64,000 bases of DNA from JALHST01 sp963798435 (GTDB taxonomy: Bacteria; Bacteroidota; Bacteroidia; Flavobacteriales; Flavobacteriaceae), in assembly GCA_963798435.1 (NCBI GenBank), contig CAWCTF010000004.1, positions 620,001-684,000 of the forward strand, given 5' to 3'. The translations under genes were made by a program, and so were the position numbers. Every line of letters begins with the position of its first letter. The stretch's first letter is position 1. This document shows positions 54,538 through 62,956 of the stretch, one piece after another. A model generated the notes under the pieces. It was given only the letters and a program-made list of their open reading frames with translations, made no database searches and had not been told where the DNA came from.

Positions 54538-56085
54538 TTAATAGATGGTTTTACCATCCTTGTCCTTGAATCGGAACTCAAGATACGTATAGGCATCCCG
54601 AGGTTGGATCTTTATCCATTTTTTGTACTCCAAGAACCACTTCGTACGTATTGAAGTGAATCCTTTGGTCAAATAGGCAGCTATAAACGGATGTATATTT
54701 AAGGTAATTCCGTTGTCCTTGGCGGGCCCTTTCATCAACTTCTCAAGATCAGAATTGATCCGGTCTATCAAAAGAATGGGTGCCTCGACTTCTTGACCAA
54801 TTCCGTTGGGGTCGGCTTCAGTAGTCTTGATGTTCATCTCTGGCCTGACCCGTTGCCTAGTAATCTGTATGAGTCCGAATTTACTCGGTGGCAATATTTT
54901 GTGCTTCGCACGATCGTCTTTCATTTCGTCACGAAGATGATCAAAAAGCTTTTTTCTGTGTTGCACTTTTACCATGTCGATAAAATCAACCACAATGATT
55001 CCGCCCATGTCGCGCAATCGCAATTGTCGGGCTATTTCAGAGGCAGCCAAGAGGTTTACTTCCAATGCAGTATCCTCTTGATTTTTCGCCTTGTTCGATC
55101 GGTTACCACTGTTCACATCGATAACGTGCAATGCCTCGGTGTGTTCTATGATCAGATAGGCTCCTTTACTCATAGAGGCCGTGCGACCAAAAGACGTTTT
55201 AATCTGTCGTTCGATCCCGAATTTTTCAAAAATAGGGACCGGGGAATTGTACAATTTAACCATGGATTCCTTGCCTGGGGCAATTTCCTCCACATATTCC
55301 TGTACTTGATTATAAAGCGTTTCATTGTCAACGTGGATGCCCGTAAAGGAATCATTGAAAACGTCCCTTAAAATACTCGAAGCCCTATTGAGCTCTACAA
55401 GTACCTTTGAAGGGGTCGCTGCTTTATACAATTTTTTGCACATTGCCGACCATTTGTTCAGCAAGTTTTCTAGATCTTTGTCTAACTCCGCAACTTTTTT
55501 GCCCTCGGCTACTGTTCGTATAATAACACCAAAACCTGGTGGTTTGATACTCCGAACGAGTCTTTTTAGCCGGTCTTTCTCTGCATTACTCCCAATTTTT
55601 TGGGATACCGAAACGCGGTCAGAGAAAGGGACCATCACCAAATAACGCCCGGCCAATGAAAGCTCGGAACTTATTCTTGGTCCTTTGGTTGATATGGGCT
55701 CTTTGACAATTTGCACCAATAAGGATTGATTTGCTTTGATGACATCGGTAATGACGCCATTTTTGTCAATATCGTTATCGAAAGGAAAATTTTTAAGGGA
55801 ATAATCCTGCAATTTTCCAGCACTAACTTGCTTAATGAATTTCAACATGGTTGAGAGTTGCGGCCCAAGGTCATGATAATGCAGAAAAGCATCTTTCTCA
55901 TAACCAACGTTTACGAAGGCTGCATTTAGACCGCTAACCGGCTTTCGAACTTTGGCCAAAAAAATATCACCAACCGAAAAGTCGTTGTTGTCCTCTTCTT
56001 TATGCAATTCAGTGAGCTTCCCATCCTTCAATAAGGCAAAGTCTACGGCATTAGAACTAGATCGTACGATTAATTCTCTATTCAC
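54538..56085 (-). CDS. rng: Ribonuclease G (RNase E/G family)
   Basis: An endoribonuclease for RNA maturation and decay in the cytoplasm; 515 residues. An S1-like RNA-binding segment (about 35-125) shows VGDIFLAKVRKPVSGLNAAFVNVG. The 5' sensor/RNase H-like region has VPFSDRVSVSQKIG. The magnesium-binding catalytic Asp residues occur in HVIDVNSGNRS and GGIIVVDFIDM. It lacks the long C-terminal scaffold of RNase E. It starts with GTG at 56085. HU and a tiny basic protein lie upstream on the same strand. Confidence 0.95.
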   Translation of the reverse strand: MNRELIVRSSSNAVDFALLKDGKLTELHKEEDNNDFSVGDIFLAKVRKPVSGLNAAFVNVGYEKDAFLHYHDLGPQLSTMLKFIKQVSAGKLQDYSLKNFPFDNDIDKNGVITDVIKANQSLLVQIVKEPISTKGPRISSELSLAGRYLVMVPFSDRVSVSQKIGSNAEKDRLKRLVRSIKPPGFGVIIRTVAEGKKVAELDKDLENLLNKWSAMCKKLYKAATPSKVLVELNRASSILRDVFNDSFTGIHVDNETLYNQVQEYVEEIAPGKESMVKLYNSPVPIFEKFGIERQIKTSFGRTASMSKGAYLIIEHTEALHVIDVNSGNRSNKAKNQEDTALEVNLLAASEIARQLRLRDMGGIIVVDFIDMVKVQHRKKLFDHLRDEMKDDRAKHKILPPSKFGLIQITRQRVRPEMNIKTTEADPNGIGQEVEAPILLIDRINSDLEKLMKGPAKDNGITLNIHPFIAAYLTKGFTSIRTKWFLEYKKWIKIQPRDAYTYLEFRFKDKDGKTIY

Positions 56086-56224
56086 CTGAATGTATTTTTA
56101 TTTGTTCCACAAGCCTTTGTAGATAAGGTATGGATCAAATAGATTAAACAATAATTTAAACAGGTTGTATCTTCCTGCCGAAATTCGTTTGTAGAATTTC
56201 TATGTCAATGAACGTGTTAAAATG

Positions 56225-56250
56225 AAAAAGTAGTTGTACAACTACTTTTT
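56225..56250. terminator. Perfect 26-base palindrome at the end of the tiny basic gene
   Basis: AAAAAGTAGTTGT is followed immediately by its exact complement. The hairpin, with A and T runs at its ends, looks like a bidirectional terminator. It overlaps the stop codon and last two Lys codons of the 29-residue gene. Confidence 0.75.
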
Positions 56251-56331
56251 CTTGTGTCGATTAGCTCTCCGTCGCTTTTTACGCTTATGGGTAGCTACCT
56301 TATGTCTTTTTCTTTTTTTACCACTCGGCAT
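56242..56331 (-). CDS. 29-residue, extremely basic ribosomal-type peptide
   Basis: A minus-strand frame from ATG 56331 to TAG 56242 encodes M-P-S-G-K-K-R-K-R-H-K-V-A-T-H-K-R-K-K-R and then R-R-A-N-R-H-K-K-K. Twenty of its 29 residues are Lys, Arg or His. The composition and length are like tiny ribosomal proteins such as THX. Very similar short peptides are known to me from other Flavobacteria, usually unannotated. It lies 26 bases downstream of the HU gene on the same strand and ends in a palindromic terminator. RNA or ribosome binding is the likely role. Confidence 0.75.
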   Translation of the reverse strand: MPSGKKRKRHKVATHKRKKRRRANRHKKK

Positions 56332-56357
56332 AAAGTTTTGCTTTTAAGATTATTATA

Positions 56358-56648
56358 TTATTTTACCTGAACGTTACTCTTTACGCCTTCAACAAATACT
56401 TTCGCCGGTTTAAAAGCAGGAATATTATGCGAAGGAATCTTGATGGTTGTGTTCTTCGAGATATTCCTTCCAGTCTTTTCTGCCCTTGTCTTGATAATAA
56501 AACTGCCAAAACCCCTTAAATAAACATTGTCCCCACCTTCTAGGGAGGATTTTACTTCTTCCATAAAGGATTCGACAGTTGCTTGTACATCTCCTTTTTC
56601 AATGCCCAGTTTGTCTGAGATTTTAGATACAATTTCCGCTTTCGTCAT
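56358..56648 (-). CDS. HU-family DNA-binding protein
   Basis: A nucleoid-associated DNA-bending protein of 96 residues. The fold is complete: N-terminal helices (TKAEIVSKISDKLGI), the dimer signature LRGFGSFIIKTRAEKTGRNI, the beta arm with KIPSHNIPAFKP (the intercalating Pro region) and the terminal helix. It is HU/IHF-like, not a long Bacteroidota variant. A -7 box lies upstream, and the tiny basic gene follows on the same strand. Confidence 0.95.
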   Translation of the reverse strand: MTKAEIVSKISDKLGIEKGDVQATVESFMEEVKSSLEGGDNVYLRGFGSFIIKTRAEKTGRNISKNTTIKIPSHNIPAFKPAKVFVEGVKSNVQVK

Positions 56649-56685
56649 CTTGAATAATAGATTTTCTGTGTGTTTTTTAGGGTTG

Positions 56686-56693
56686 CAAATATA
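56686..56693 (-). promoter_or_regulatory. -7 box TATATTTG for HU gene
   Basis: The minus-strand match to TAnnTTTG lies 37 bases before the HU start at 56648. Confidence 0.6.
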
Positions 56694-56757
56694 TAAATTT
56701 TATTGAATCTTTCCCTCTAAACAACTAATTTTAAGATGAATTCGGCTCACAATCCCT

Positions 56758-56765
56758 TACTTTTG
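56758..56765 (+). promoter_or_regulatory. -7 box TACTTTTG for mutY
   Basis: A match to TAnnTTTG lies 19 bases before the mutY ATG at 56785. It probably drives mutY-ssb-gldE-gldD. Confidence 0.6.
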
Positions 56766-56784
56766 TGCCCAAGCATTCGTATTG

Positions 56785-57843
56785 ATGTTATTTTCCCATA
56801 AGGTTTTACTCTGGTATGCAAAAAATAAACGTACACTTCCATGGAGGCGTACCAGGGATCCCTATAAAATTTGGCTTTCAGAGATTATGTTACAACAGAC
56901 CCGCATTTCACAAGGGTCACCTTATTATTTGCGCTTTATTGAAAACTTTCCTACCGTGCAGGATTTGGCCGCCGCAAGTGAAGAGAACGTTTTGAAATTA
57001 TGGCAAGGACTTGGCTATTATACACGGGCCAGGAACCTTCATGCCACCGCCAAAACAATTTCTGCCGATTTTGACGGAAAATTCCCCGACAATTATGACG
57101 CCCTTATAAAATTAAGGGGAATTGGCGATTACACCGCAAGCGCCATTTCCTCGATTTGTTTTGATGAACCGCAGCCCGTTGTCGATGGCAATGTATACAG
57201 AGTTTTGGCCAGGTATTTTGGTGTTGACATCGCGACAAACACGACCGCGGGAGCAAAATATTTTAGACAACTGGCCAAGGAGGTCATGAACATTGAAAAC
57301 ATACGGGACTACAATCAGGGAATAATGGAATTCGGCGCCCTGCAATGTACCCCACAAAAGCCAGATTGTTCCGTTTGTCCATTGGTTCAGGATTGTGTTG
57401 CATTTCGACAAAATAAAGTAGGAGTACTACCTCTGAAAGTCAATAAGCAAAAAGTGCGTATTCGTTATTTCAACTATTTGGTTCCTATTTCAATGGCATC
57501 CGATGGAATTATAATGACCGAGTTACGTCAGCGTGCGGGAAAAGGTATATGGGAAAATTTATGGGAGTTCCCATTGTTTGAATCCGATGCTGAAATCGGC
57601 CTCAAGGACGTTGGCGATGTCCTGAAAGATGTTTTGCCCTTAAGCACTGTTTTGAAAATACATCAATTTAATGAAGCGGTTATCGTTCATAAACTTTCAC
57701 ACCAGCATTTGTATACCAAATTTTGGATCGTGGAGACCGAAGACAAATTGAAACGTGGCCTAGCGCTTTTCGAAGTAAATAAGTACCCCGTCCCTGTTTT
57801 GATAGCAGATTTCTTGGATACATTTAAAAATTCGTATTTTTGA
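56785..57843 (+). CDS. mutY: A/G-specific adenine glycosylase
   Basis: Removes adenine mispaired with 8-oxoguanine; about 352 residues. Evidence is the start LPWRRTRDPYKIWLSEIMLQQT (catalytic Glu in SEIMLQQT), the helix-hairpin-helix LRGIGDYTASAI, the catalytic Asp in VVDGNVYRVLAR and the 4Fe-4S cluster Cys-x6-Cys-x2-Cys-x5-Cys in QCTPQKPDCSVCPLVQDC. A C-terminal NUDIX-like domain (about 225-350) recognises the oxidised guanine. I start at the ATG at 56785; a TTG one codon earlier is in frame. ssb follows after 21 bases. Confidence 0.96.
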   Translation: MLFSHKVLLWYAKNKRTLPWRRTRDPYKIWLSEIMLQQTRISQGSPYYLRFIENFPTVQDLAAASEENVLKLWQGLGYYTRARNLHATAKTISADFDGKFPDNYDALIKLRGIGDYTASAISSICFDEPQPVVDGNVYRVLARYFGVDIATNTTAGAKYFRQLAKEVMNIENIRDYNQGIMEFGALQCTPQKPDCSVCPLVQDCVAFRQNKVGVLPLKVNKQKVRIRYFNYLVPISMASDGIIMTELRQRAGKGIWENLWEFPLFESDAEIGLKDVGDVLKDVLPLSTVLKIHQFNEAVIVHKLSHQHLYTKFWIVETEDKLKRGLALFEVNKYPVPVLIADFLDTFKNSYF

Positions 57844-57864
57844 CGATTGAACTATATGTGAATT

Positions 57865-58332
57865 ATGAGCGGAACGTTGAATAAAGTTATGTTGATCGGG
57901 CATTTAGGGGATGAAGTAAAAATGCATTATTTTGAAGGGGGGGGAGCTATTGGCCGTTTTCCGCTTGCAACGAACGAAACCTATACGAATAAACAAACAG
58001 GGGAGAAGATTACAAATACCGAATGGCACAATGTGGTGGTTCGAAATAAGGCGGCCGAAATCTGTGAGAAATATCTTAGTAAAGGTGATAAAGTATATGT
58101 AGAGGGCCGTTTAAAAACCCGACAATGGCAAGGGGAAGATGGAATTGCAAGATACTCCACCGAAATTCAGGTACAGGATTTTACTTTTTTGTCGACAAAG
58201 AAGGAAAGTTTGGCAAATGCCCAAGGGGCTCATGCGCACGACCATGAGATGTCGGGCACCAATATGCAGCAAAAAGATCATGCAAACACGTCCTTGGAGG
58301 AATCAGACCATGAGGATGACCTCCCATTCTAA
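57865..58332 (+). CDS. ssb: Single-stranded DNA-binding protein
   Basis: A cytoplasmic OB-fold protein of 155 residues for replication and repair. The start GTLNKVMLIGHLGDEVKMHY, the tract TEWHNVVVRNKAAEICEKYL and KGDKVYVEGRLKTRQW are typical. A flexible His/Gln-rich linker follows, then the acidic tip EDDLPF that recruits partner proteins. It lies between mutY and gldE, an order conserved in flavobacteria. Confidence 0.96.
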   Translation: MSGTLNKVMLIGHLGDEVKMHYFEGGGAIGRFPLATNETYTNKQTGEKITNTEWHNVVVRNKAAEICEKYLSKGDKVYVEGRLKTRQWQGEDGIARYSTEIQVQDFTFLSTKKESLANAQGAHAHDHEMSGTNMQQKDHANTSLEESDHEDDLPF

Positions 58333-58351
58333 AAAATTAAAACCATACTAG

Positions 58352-59680
58352 TTGGATCCCGACCCGCTTACACTATTACCGTTTGCGATTGCTATTGACA
58401 GTACCTTCGTGCTGAAAATTTGCATTCTCCTCCTGCTCCTATTCTGTTCGGGTTTGATTTCTGGGGCCGAAGTGGCTTTTTTTGGACTCTCGCCCACTGA
58501 AGTGAACGAAATTGAGGAACGGAATTCAACAAAAGGAAATATCATTGTCAAATTATTAGATCGACCCAAGAAATTGTTGGCCACGATATTAATTGCCAAC
58601 AGCTCAATCAATATTGGTATCGTTTTGCTGTTCAATATCATTGGTGATACCATCTTCTCAGGTTTGAATTATGTATTGTTCGGCTTGGTTTCGGTGCGAT
58701 TTCTTCTGGAGGTAGTGGTCGCAACTTTCTTGATTCTGATGTTTGGGGAAATTTTGCCCAAGGTATATGCCAATCGTAATCGAATGAGTTTTGCGCATGT
58801 CATGGCATACCCAATGAAGGTTCTGGATTTTCTCTTCTCGCCTTTGAGCCTGCCCATGCGTTCAGGCACACTTTTTCTATTTAAAAAATTGGCCAAGGAG
58901 AAATCGAGTTTAAGCGTAGACCATCTTTCACAAGCCCTTGAACTTACATCTGATGGTGATACAACCAAGCAAGAACAAAAGATATTGGAGGGCATTGTTT
59001 CGTTTGGAAATACCGACACCAAACAGGTCATGCGACCTAGAATCGATATTTTTGCGCTAGACGACGAAATGAAATTTCCCGAAGTTCTTCTAGAAATCCA
59101 GAAACATGGCTATTCGAGAATTCCAGTATTTTCTGAAAAGATCGATATGGTAAAAGGCGTTCTTTATGTCAAGGATCTCTTGCCTTATATTGATCGTAAG
59201 ACCTACAATTGGACCTCCTTGATCCGCGAGCCCTATTTCGTGCCTGAAAATAAAAAACTTGATGACCTCTTGTTGGAGTTTCAGGACAAAAAAAATCATT
59301 TGGCAATCGTCGTGGATGAATACGGAGGTACCTCGGGATTGGTAACCTTAAACGACATCATTGAGGAAATTGTCGGGGATATCAGCGATGAATTTGATGA
59401 TGAAGACTTGATATTTTCCAAATTGGATGATTTCAACTATGTTTTTGACGGAAAAACTACCTTGAAGGACTTTTATCGCGTGGCGAAAATCGAAAATGAG
59501 GATATTTTCGAGGAAAAAAAGGGGGAATCAGAAACTATTGCCGGATTTGTGTTGGAAATCGCGGGAAGTTTTCCGAGGAAAGGTGAAAAGATACAATTCG
59601 GGGACTATGAGTTTCTTGTAGAGAGTTTAGACAAGAAAAGACTGATACAAATAAAAGTCACTTTGCCCCATGAACAATAG
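58352..59680 (+). CDS. gldE: Gliding motility-associated GldE (CNNM/CBS/CorC family)
   Basis: An inner-membrane protein of 442 residues. The N-terminal CNNM (DUF21) domain has about four helices (20-185, with LLLFCSGLISGAEVAFFGLS and MFGEILPKVYANRN). A CBS pair spans about 215-330 (VMRPRIDIFALD and HLAIVVDEYGGTSGLV), and a CorC_HlyC domain about 345-440. The family resembles magnesium/cobalt efflux proteins. In Flavobacterium it supports gliding and GldD function. It starts at TTG 58352. It overlaps gldD by 11 bases, so the two are translationally coupled. Confidence 0.93.
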   Translation: MDPDPLTLLPFAIAIDSTFVLKICILLLLLFCSGLISGAEVAFFGLSPTEVNEIEERNSTKGNIIVKLLDRPKKLLATILIANSSINIGIVLLFNIIGDTIFSGLNYVLFGLVSVRFLLEVVVATFLILMFGEILPKVYANRNRMSFAHVMAYPMKVLDFLFSPLSLPMRSGTLFLFKKLAKEKSSLSVDHLSQALELTSDGDTTKQEQKILEGIVSFGNTDTKQVMRPRIDIFALDDEMKFPEVLLEIQKHGYSRIPVFSEKIDMVKGVLYVKDLLPYIDRKTYNWTSLIREPYFVPENKKLDDLLLEFQDKKNHLAIVVDEYGGTSGLVTLNDIIEEIVGDISDEFDDEDLIFSKLDDFNYVFDGKTTLKDFYRVAKIENEDIFEEKKGESETIAGFVLEIAGSFPRKGEKIQFGDYEFLVESLDKKRLIQIKVTLPHEQ

Positions 59681-60227
59681 AATTTTCATCGCGCTGTTCA
59701 TAATTATGGCCTTTGAAATGGGTTGTAAAGATGATTTATTGCCCAAGCCGAAGGCACTATTGCGTTTAGAATACCCTGAAGCTGAAATAGCAGAACTACA
59801 AACCGACCAGTTCATGTTTCAATACAATAAATTGGCGAAACTTAAAAAACAGACCTCAAGTTCTTTAGAGCTCGATTACCCCATAATGAAGGGTTCGATC
59901 TTTATTAATTATAAAAAGGTGGATAACAATCTTGGGAAGCTGCTTTCGGATGCACAAAAGTTTTCCTATGAGCATGTCGTCAAGGCCGATGCGATTGCCG
60001 AGCAACCTTTTATAAACAATAAAGACAGCGTCTATGGCATGTTTTACGAAGTAACCGGCGATGCGGCATCACAAGCTCAGTTCTACGTCACCGACAGCAC
60101 AAAACACTTTGTGACAGGGTCATTATATTTTTATGCAAAGCCAAACTATGATTCAATTTATCCGGCAGCCGAATACTTGCAGAACGATATCAGGAGAATT
60201 ATGGAATCAATGCGCTGGAAGGATTAA
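59670..60227 (+). CDS. gldD: Gliding motility lipoprotein GldD
   Basis: A lipoprotein of 185 residues needed for gliding and type IX secretion in flavobacteria. The lipobox is FEMGC with Cys19, followed by KDD. The family segments are KPKALLRLEYPEAEI, PIMKGSIFINYKKVDNNLG, and VTGDAASQAQFYVTDSTKHFVTGSLYF. The start codon overlaps the end of gldE. Its presence, with gldE, indicates that the organism has the gliding machinery. Confidence 0.95.
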   Translation: MNNRIFIALFIIMAFEMGCKDDLLPKPKALLRLEYPEAEIAELQTDQFMFQYNKLAKLKKQTSSSLELDYPIMKGSIFINYKKVDNNLGKLLSDAQKFSYEHVVKADAIAEQPFINNKDSVYGMFYEVTGDAASQAQFYVTDSTKHFVTGSLYFYAKPNYDSIYPAAEYLQNDIRRIMESMRWKD

Positions 60228-60260
60228 GAACAGCTTAGAACATACGGAGGTCGTAGAAGC

Positions 60261-60698
60261 TTATTCTTTTTTCTCCAACAGGGCCTCTGCCTGGCCAAGG
60301 CTCTTCTCAATCTGCACTTGTAACGCCTTGATTTTTTGTTCTTCTTCGTTGAGCCATATCAACTTTTGATCAGAGAGTTCCTTGCCGTTCAAAATTTCAT
60401 CCGGGTCGAACTTATTCCCAAAATCCTGCATCCATTTCATCATCGATTCGTGGGCGGCCTGAAGATCTTCGCGCGCATGCTTGTATTTTAGACCCATTTC
60501 AGTACTGTCCTCCATACTGCTGAGACGCCCTACCAGACTTCCGAATTTTACTGTTTTTGGCATAAGCTCGTCATGAATCGCCAAAACTTCCTTCATTTGT
60601 TTGGTACTTGATTTCGCATCGCTGTTTTTTTCGTCCTTACAGGAAACAAATAGAAAACTAACTAGAACCAGGAATACAAACTTTTTGGCATGCTTCAT
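60261..60698 (-). CDS. Small helical lipoprotein ('viral A-type inclusion protein' type)
   Basis: A lipoprotein of about 145 residues starting M-K-H-A-K-K-F-V-F (ATG 60698, with an adjacent ATG at 60701). Lipobox FVSC has Cys20, followed by KDEK. The mature part is mostly helical, with heptad-like stretches (EVLAIHDELMPK, SMMKWMQDFGNKFDPDEI, EQKIKALQVQIEKSL). Similar flavobacterial proteins carry the uninformative label viral A-type inclusion protein. It converges on gldD. The longer frame to 60767 has no signal peptide at its start and is not used. Confidence 0.8.
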   Translation of the reverse strand: MKHAKKFVFLVLVSFLFVSCKDEKNSDAKSSTKQMKEVLAIHDELMPKTVKFGSLVGRLSSMEDSTEMGLKYKHAREDLQAAHESMMKWMQDFGNKFDPDEILNGKELSDQKLIWLNEEEQKIKALQVQIEKSLGQAEALLEKKE

Positions 60699-60701
60699 CA
60701 T

Positions 60702-61073
60702 ATCAGGGTTACGCATTTTAATTGGTAATTGTGCCTCCCCCAAAGATAAAAAATGTAGCACACCCATTTGTTAAAAATAACATGATTTATTTTTTGATTC
60801 TCCCGAAGACAGCCGATAAAGAATTCGTTGGACGCGCAATTGTTCATGTAATTCCCCTTTGAATCATCACATTGATTTAACACTTGTTGGTGGCATATAA
60901 AAATCATGAAGCACCTGAAATCTTACTTGGCAAGCCGTTGTAAGGCAGCTGTTCACATGCTGTTAAATATGCTAAAGAATCTATGAGCCACTATTCTTGA
61001 CCGATTTTTTATGACAACTGACAATGATTTTGTAATTTGTAAATCGATTGATTCTAAAAGAAAATATAGGTTT
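60702..61073. other. 372-base stretch with only a promoter visible
   Basis: Between the divergent lipoprotein and DUF4199 genes I see the minus-strand -7 box at 60741-60748 and nothing else convincing: no RNA gene and no long inverted repeat. Confidence 0.5.
60741..60748 (-). promoter_or_regulatory. -7 box TATCTTTG for the helical lipoprotein gene
   Basis: The minus-strand match to TAnnTTTG lies about 42 bases before the start at 60698. Confidence 0.55.
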
Positions 61074-61529
61074 ATGAAAGAATTTGCCCTACCCATTCGC
61101 TTTGGGATTGCCACAAGTGGTTGTCTGATCGCCTATTTTTTAATTCTTTCGCTTTTTAATCTGCACACGACCATTTATTATAGCTTGTTCAATGGGGTAG
61201 TGACGGGTTTTGGAATTTATGAGTCTATTAAATATTTTAAATTCCGTGATCCAAAGGGATTTAATTACGGGAAGGGTTTTGTAGCCGGAATTGTCACGGG
61301 TGGGGTAGCAACCCTGATCTTTACGTTCTTTTTCGCCCTTTATTCAACTGAATTGAATGTCGGATTTCTTGAGGAACTTTCGAAGGTATGGGCGAAGGAT
61401 TTTGAAAATTTCGAGGGCATTGTTTTTGCTACGGTCGCCATCATGGGTTTTGCCACTACTTTGGTACTGACCCTTACTTTTATGCAACTTTTCAAATCAA
61501 GCAACAATCTCAAGAAGAAATCAGTCTAA
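61074..61529 (+). CDS. DUF4199 membrane protein
   Basis: An inner-membrane protein of about 151 residues with four helices (about 8-28, 33-50, 65-92, 118-143). It belongs to DUF4199, a family mostly confined to Bacteroidota. The segment FRDPKGFNYGKGFVAGIVTGGVA is its hallmark. I start at ATG 61074 because the preceding 21 in-frame residues (from 61011) are polar and unlike the family. It is a single gene of unknown function. Confidence 0.82.
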   Translation: MKEFALPIRFGIATSGCLIAYFLILSLFNLHTTIYYSLFNGVVTGFGIYESIKYFKFRDPKGFNYGKGFVAGIVTGGVATLIFTFFFALYSTELNVGFLEELSKVWAKDFENFEGIVFATVAIMGFATTLVLTLTFMQLFKSSNNLKKKSV

Positions 61530-61567
61530 AAACTCTTTCATTCACTTGTACATTAATGATTAAGCAG

Positions 61568-61575
61568 TATATTTG
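61568..61575 (+). promoter_or_regulatory. -7 box TATATTTG for rplU-rpmA
   Basis: A match to TAnnTTTG gives a leader of roughly 45-50 bases before rplU at 61626, enough room for autoregulatory structure, though none is evident by eye. Confidence 0.6.
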
Positions 61576-61625
61576 CATCCGCTTAGCGAAAAACTGGGCA
61601 TTGGAAATTAATTAATAAATACGCT

Positions 61626-62360
61626 ATGTACGCAATTGTAGAAATGGCAGGGCAGCAATTCAAAGTTGCAAAAGACCAGAAAGTGTATGTACATCGTTTG
61701 CAGGAAGAAGCAGGGAAAAAGGTGACTTTTGATCAGGTACTTCTTTTGGCGGATGGTTCAAACATCACTGTTGGCGCCCCAGCTATAGACGGAGCCGCTG
61801 TAGAGGCCAAAGTCGTTAAACATTTAAAAGGTGACAAGGTAATTGTCTTTAAAAAGAAAAGACGCAAAGGGTACCAGAAGAAAAATGGTCATCGGCAATC
61901 ATTTACCGAGATTATTATCGAAAGTATTGTAGCATCCGGTGCTAAAAAGGCCACCCCTAAAACGGCAGAAAAACCTGCGAAGAAAGTTGCAGCCCCAAAG
62001 GCAGAAACTCCCGAGACCGTGGCTCCAAAGGCCAAGGTGGAAACCAAAAAGGCAGAACCCAAGACAGCCAAGACAGCTAGTCCGAAAACAGCTGCAGCAA
62101 AGGTTGACAAAGCAGACGATTTAAAGAAAATCGAAGGTATTGGGCCAAAAGCTGCCGAAGCTTTGCAGCAGGCAGGTTTCGGTACTTTCGCTAAATTGGC
62201 AAAAGCCAAACCAGAAAAAATCAAGGAAATTCTAACCGAAGCAAGTTCTAGGATGGCCCATTTGGATCCAGGTACTTGGCCCGAGCAAGCCAAATTGGCG
62301 GCTGATGGCAACTGGGACGAATTAAAAACATTACAAGATAAGTTAAACGGCGGTAAATAA
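61626..62360 (+). CDS. rplU: Ribosomal protein L21 with C-terminal helix-hairpin-helix extension
   Basis: A 50S subunit protein. Residues 1-103 are an ordinary L21 (MYAIVEMAGQQFKV, FKKKRRKGYQKKNGHRQ, TEIIIESI). About 60 residues of Ala/Lys/Pro/Thr-rich linker (104-162) follow. Residues 163-244 form a helix-hairpin-helix-type domain (DDLKKIEGIGPKAAEALQQ) ending in a helical tail. The usual L21 is about 100 residues, so this is 244. The extension is in frame with no stop or shift, and rpmA follows after 25 bases as normal. The added domain could bind rRNA, DNA or a partner; this is not known. Confidence 0.93.
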   Translation: MYAIVEMAGQQFKVAKDQKVYVHRLQEEAGKKVTFDQVLLLADGSNITVGAPAIDGAAVEAKVVKHLKGDKVIVFKKKRRKGYQKKNGHRQSFTEIIIESIVASGAKKATPKTAEKPAKKVAAPKAETPETVAPKAKVETKKAEPKTAKTASPKTAAAKVDKADDLKKIEGIGPKAAEALQQAGFGTFAKLAKAKPEKIKEILTEASSRMAHLDPGTWPEQAKLAADGNWDELKTLQDKLNGGK

Positions 62361-62385
62361 TACGGCCCATTAAAATCTAAATATC

Positions 62386-62646
62386 ATGGCTCACAAGAAA
62401 GGTGTAGGTAGTTCTAAAAACGGTAGGGAATCAGAATCAAAACGTCTTGGCGTAAAGATTTTTGGAGGACAGGCCGCTGTTGCTGGAAACATCATCGTTA
62501 GACAGCGTGGTACAAGACATAATCCAGGTGAAAATGTGTATGCCGGTAAAGATCATACGCTACATGCACGTATTGACGGTCTTGTTAAATTCGAAAAAAA
62601 GGCTGGTGGCAAATCATTTGTTTCTATAGAGCCATTTGAGGCTTAA
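62386..62646 (+). CDS. rpmA: Ribosomal protein L27
   Basis: A 50S protein at the peptidyl-transferase centre, 86 residues. It starts M-A-H-K-K-G-V-G-S-S-K-N-G-R, the normal L27 tail that reaches the P site, with no Firmicute-type cleavable N-terminal extension. The body has RQRGTRHNPGENVYAGKDHT. It is co-transcribed with rplU and followed by a terminator. Confidence 0.97.
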   Translation: MAHKKGVGSSKNGRESESKRLGVKIFGGQAAVAGNIIVRQRGTRHNPGENVYAGKDHTLHARIDGLVKFEKKAGGKSFVSIEPFEA

Positions 62647-62672
62647 GAAAGCACCTTGCTAAAAGAATCTTG

Positions 62673-62702
62673 CCCTTTCCCAACCGGAAAGGGTTTTTTT
62701 TT
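62673..62702 (+). terminator. Rho-independent terminator after rpmA
   Basis: The stem CCCTTTCC/GGAAAGGG with a 5-base loop is followed by nine T. Confidence 0.9.
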
Positions 62703-62956
62703 GGTCTCAAATGAAAAGACTACCAAAATGGATTCTAGGAGTAATTTATATCAAGAAAAACAATAGGGCGCTTCTTGAGGATTCCTACTAGATACTTCGA
62801 ATAAAAGGCATCGATTCCTCAACCGGGTAAAATTTTATTTTGAGAACCAAAAAATGCAGCTCGGACCCTTTTTAATTTTCCCCCTGCTGATGCTAAAAAT
62901 AAGACCCCAACCAGCAGGAAGGGGTCTAACTAATTTTTTGGTAAAAATCCTAGCGA
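62703..62956. other. Non-coding stretch between rpmA and ahcY
   Basis: The gap between the convergent genes holds only the two terminators (62673-62702 and 62902-62927). No coding frame or RNA is recognised between them. Confidence 0.5.
62902..62927 (-). terminator. Terminator hairpin downstream of ahcY
   Basis: The arms AGACCCC and GGGGTCT form a stem with a 12-base loop. Read on the minus strand it is followed by a T-rich run (TTATTTTT), so it ends ahcY transcription. Confidence 0.75.

Noticed and set aside
54793..55371. 192-codon frame antisense to the RNase G gene
   Set aside because: Its opposite strand encodes a clear, full-length RNase G; the frame is a codon-bias shadow without family similarity.
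61889..62311. 140-codon Ala/Ser-rich frame antisense to the rplU extension
   Set aside because: It arises from the Ala/Lys-rich repeats of the L21 linker on the other strand.
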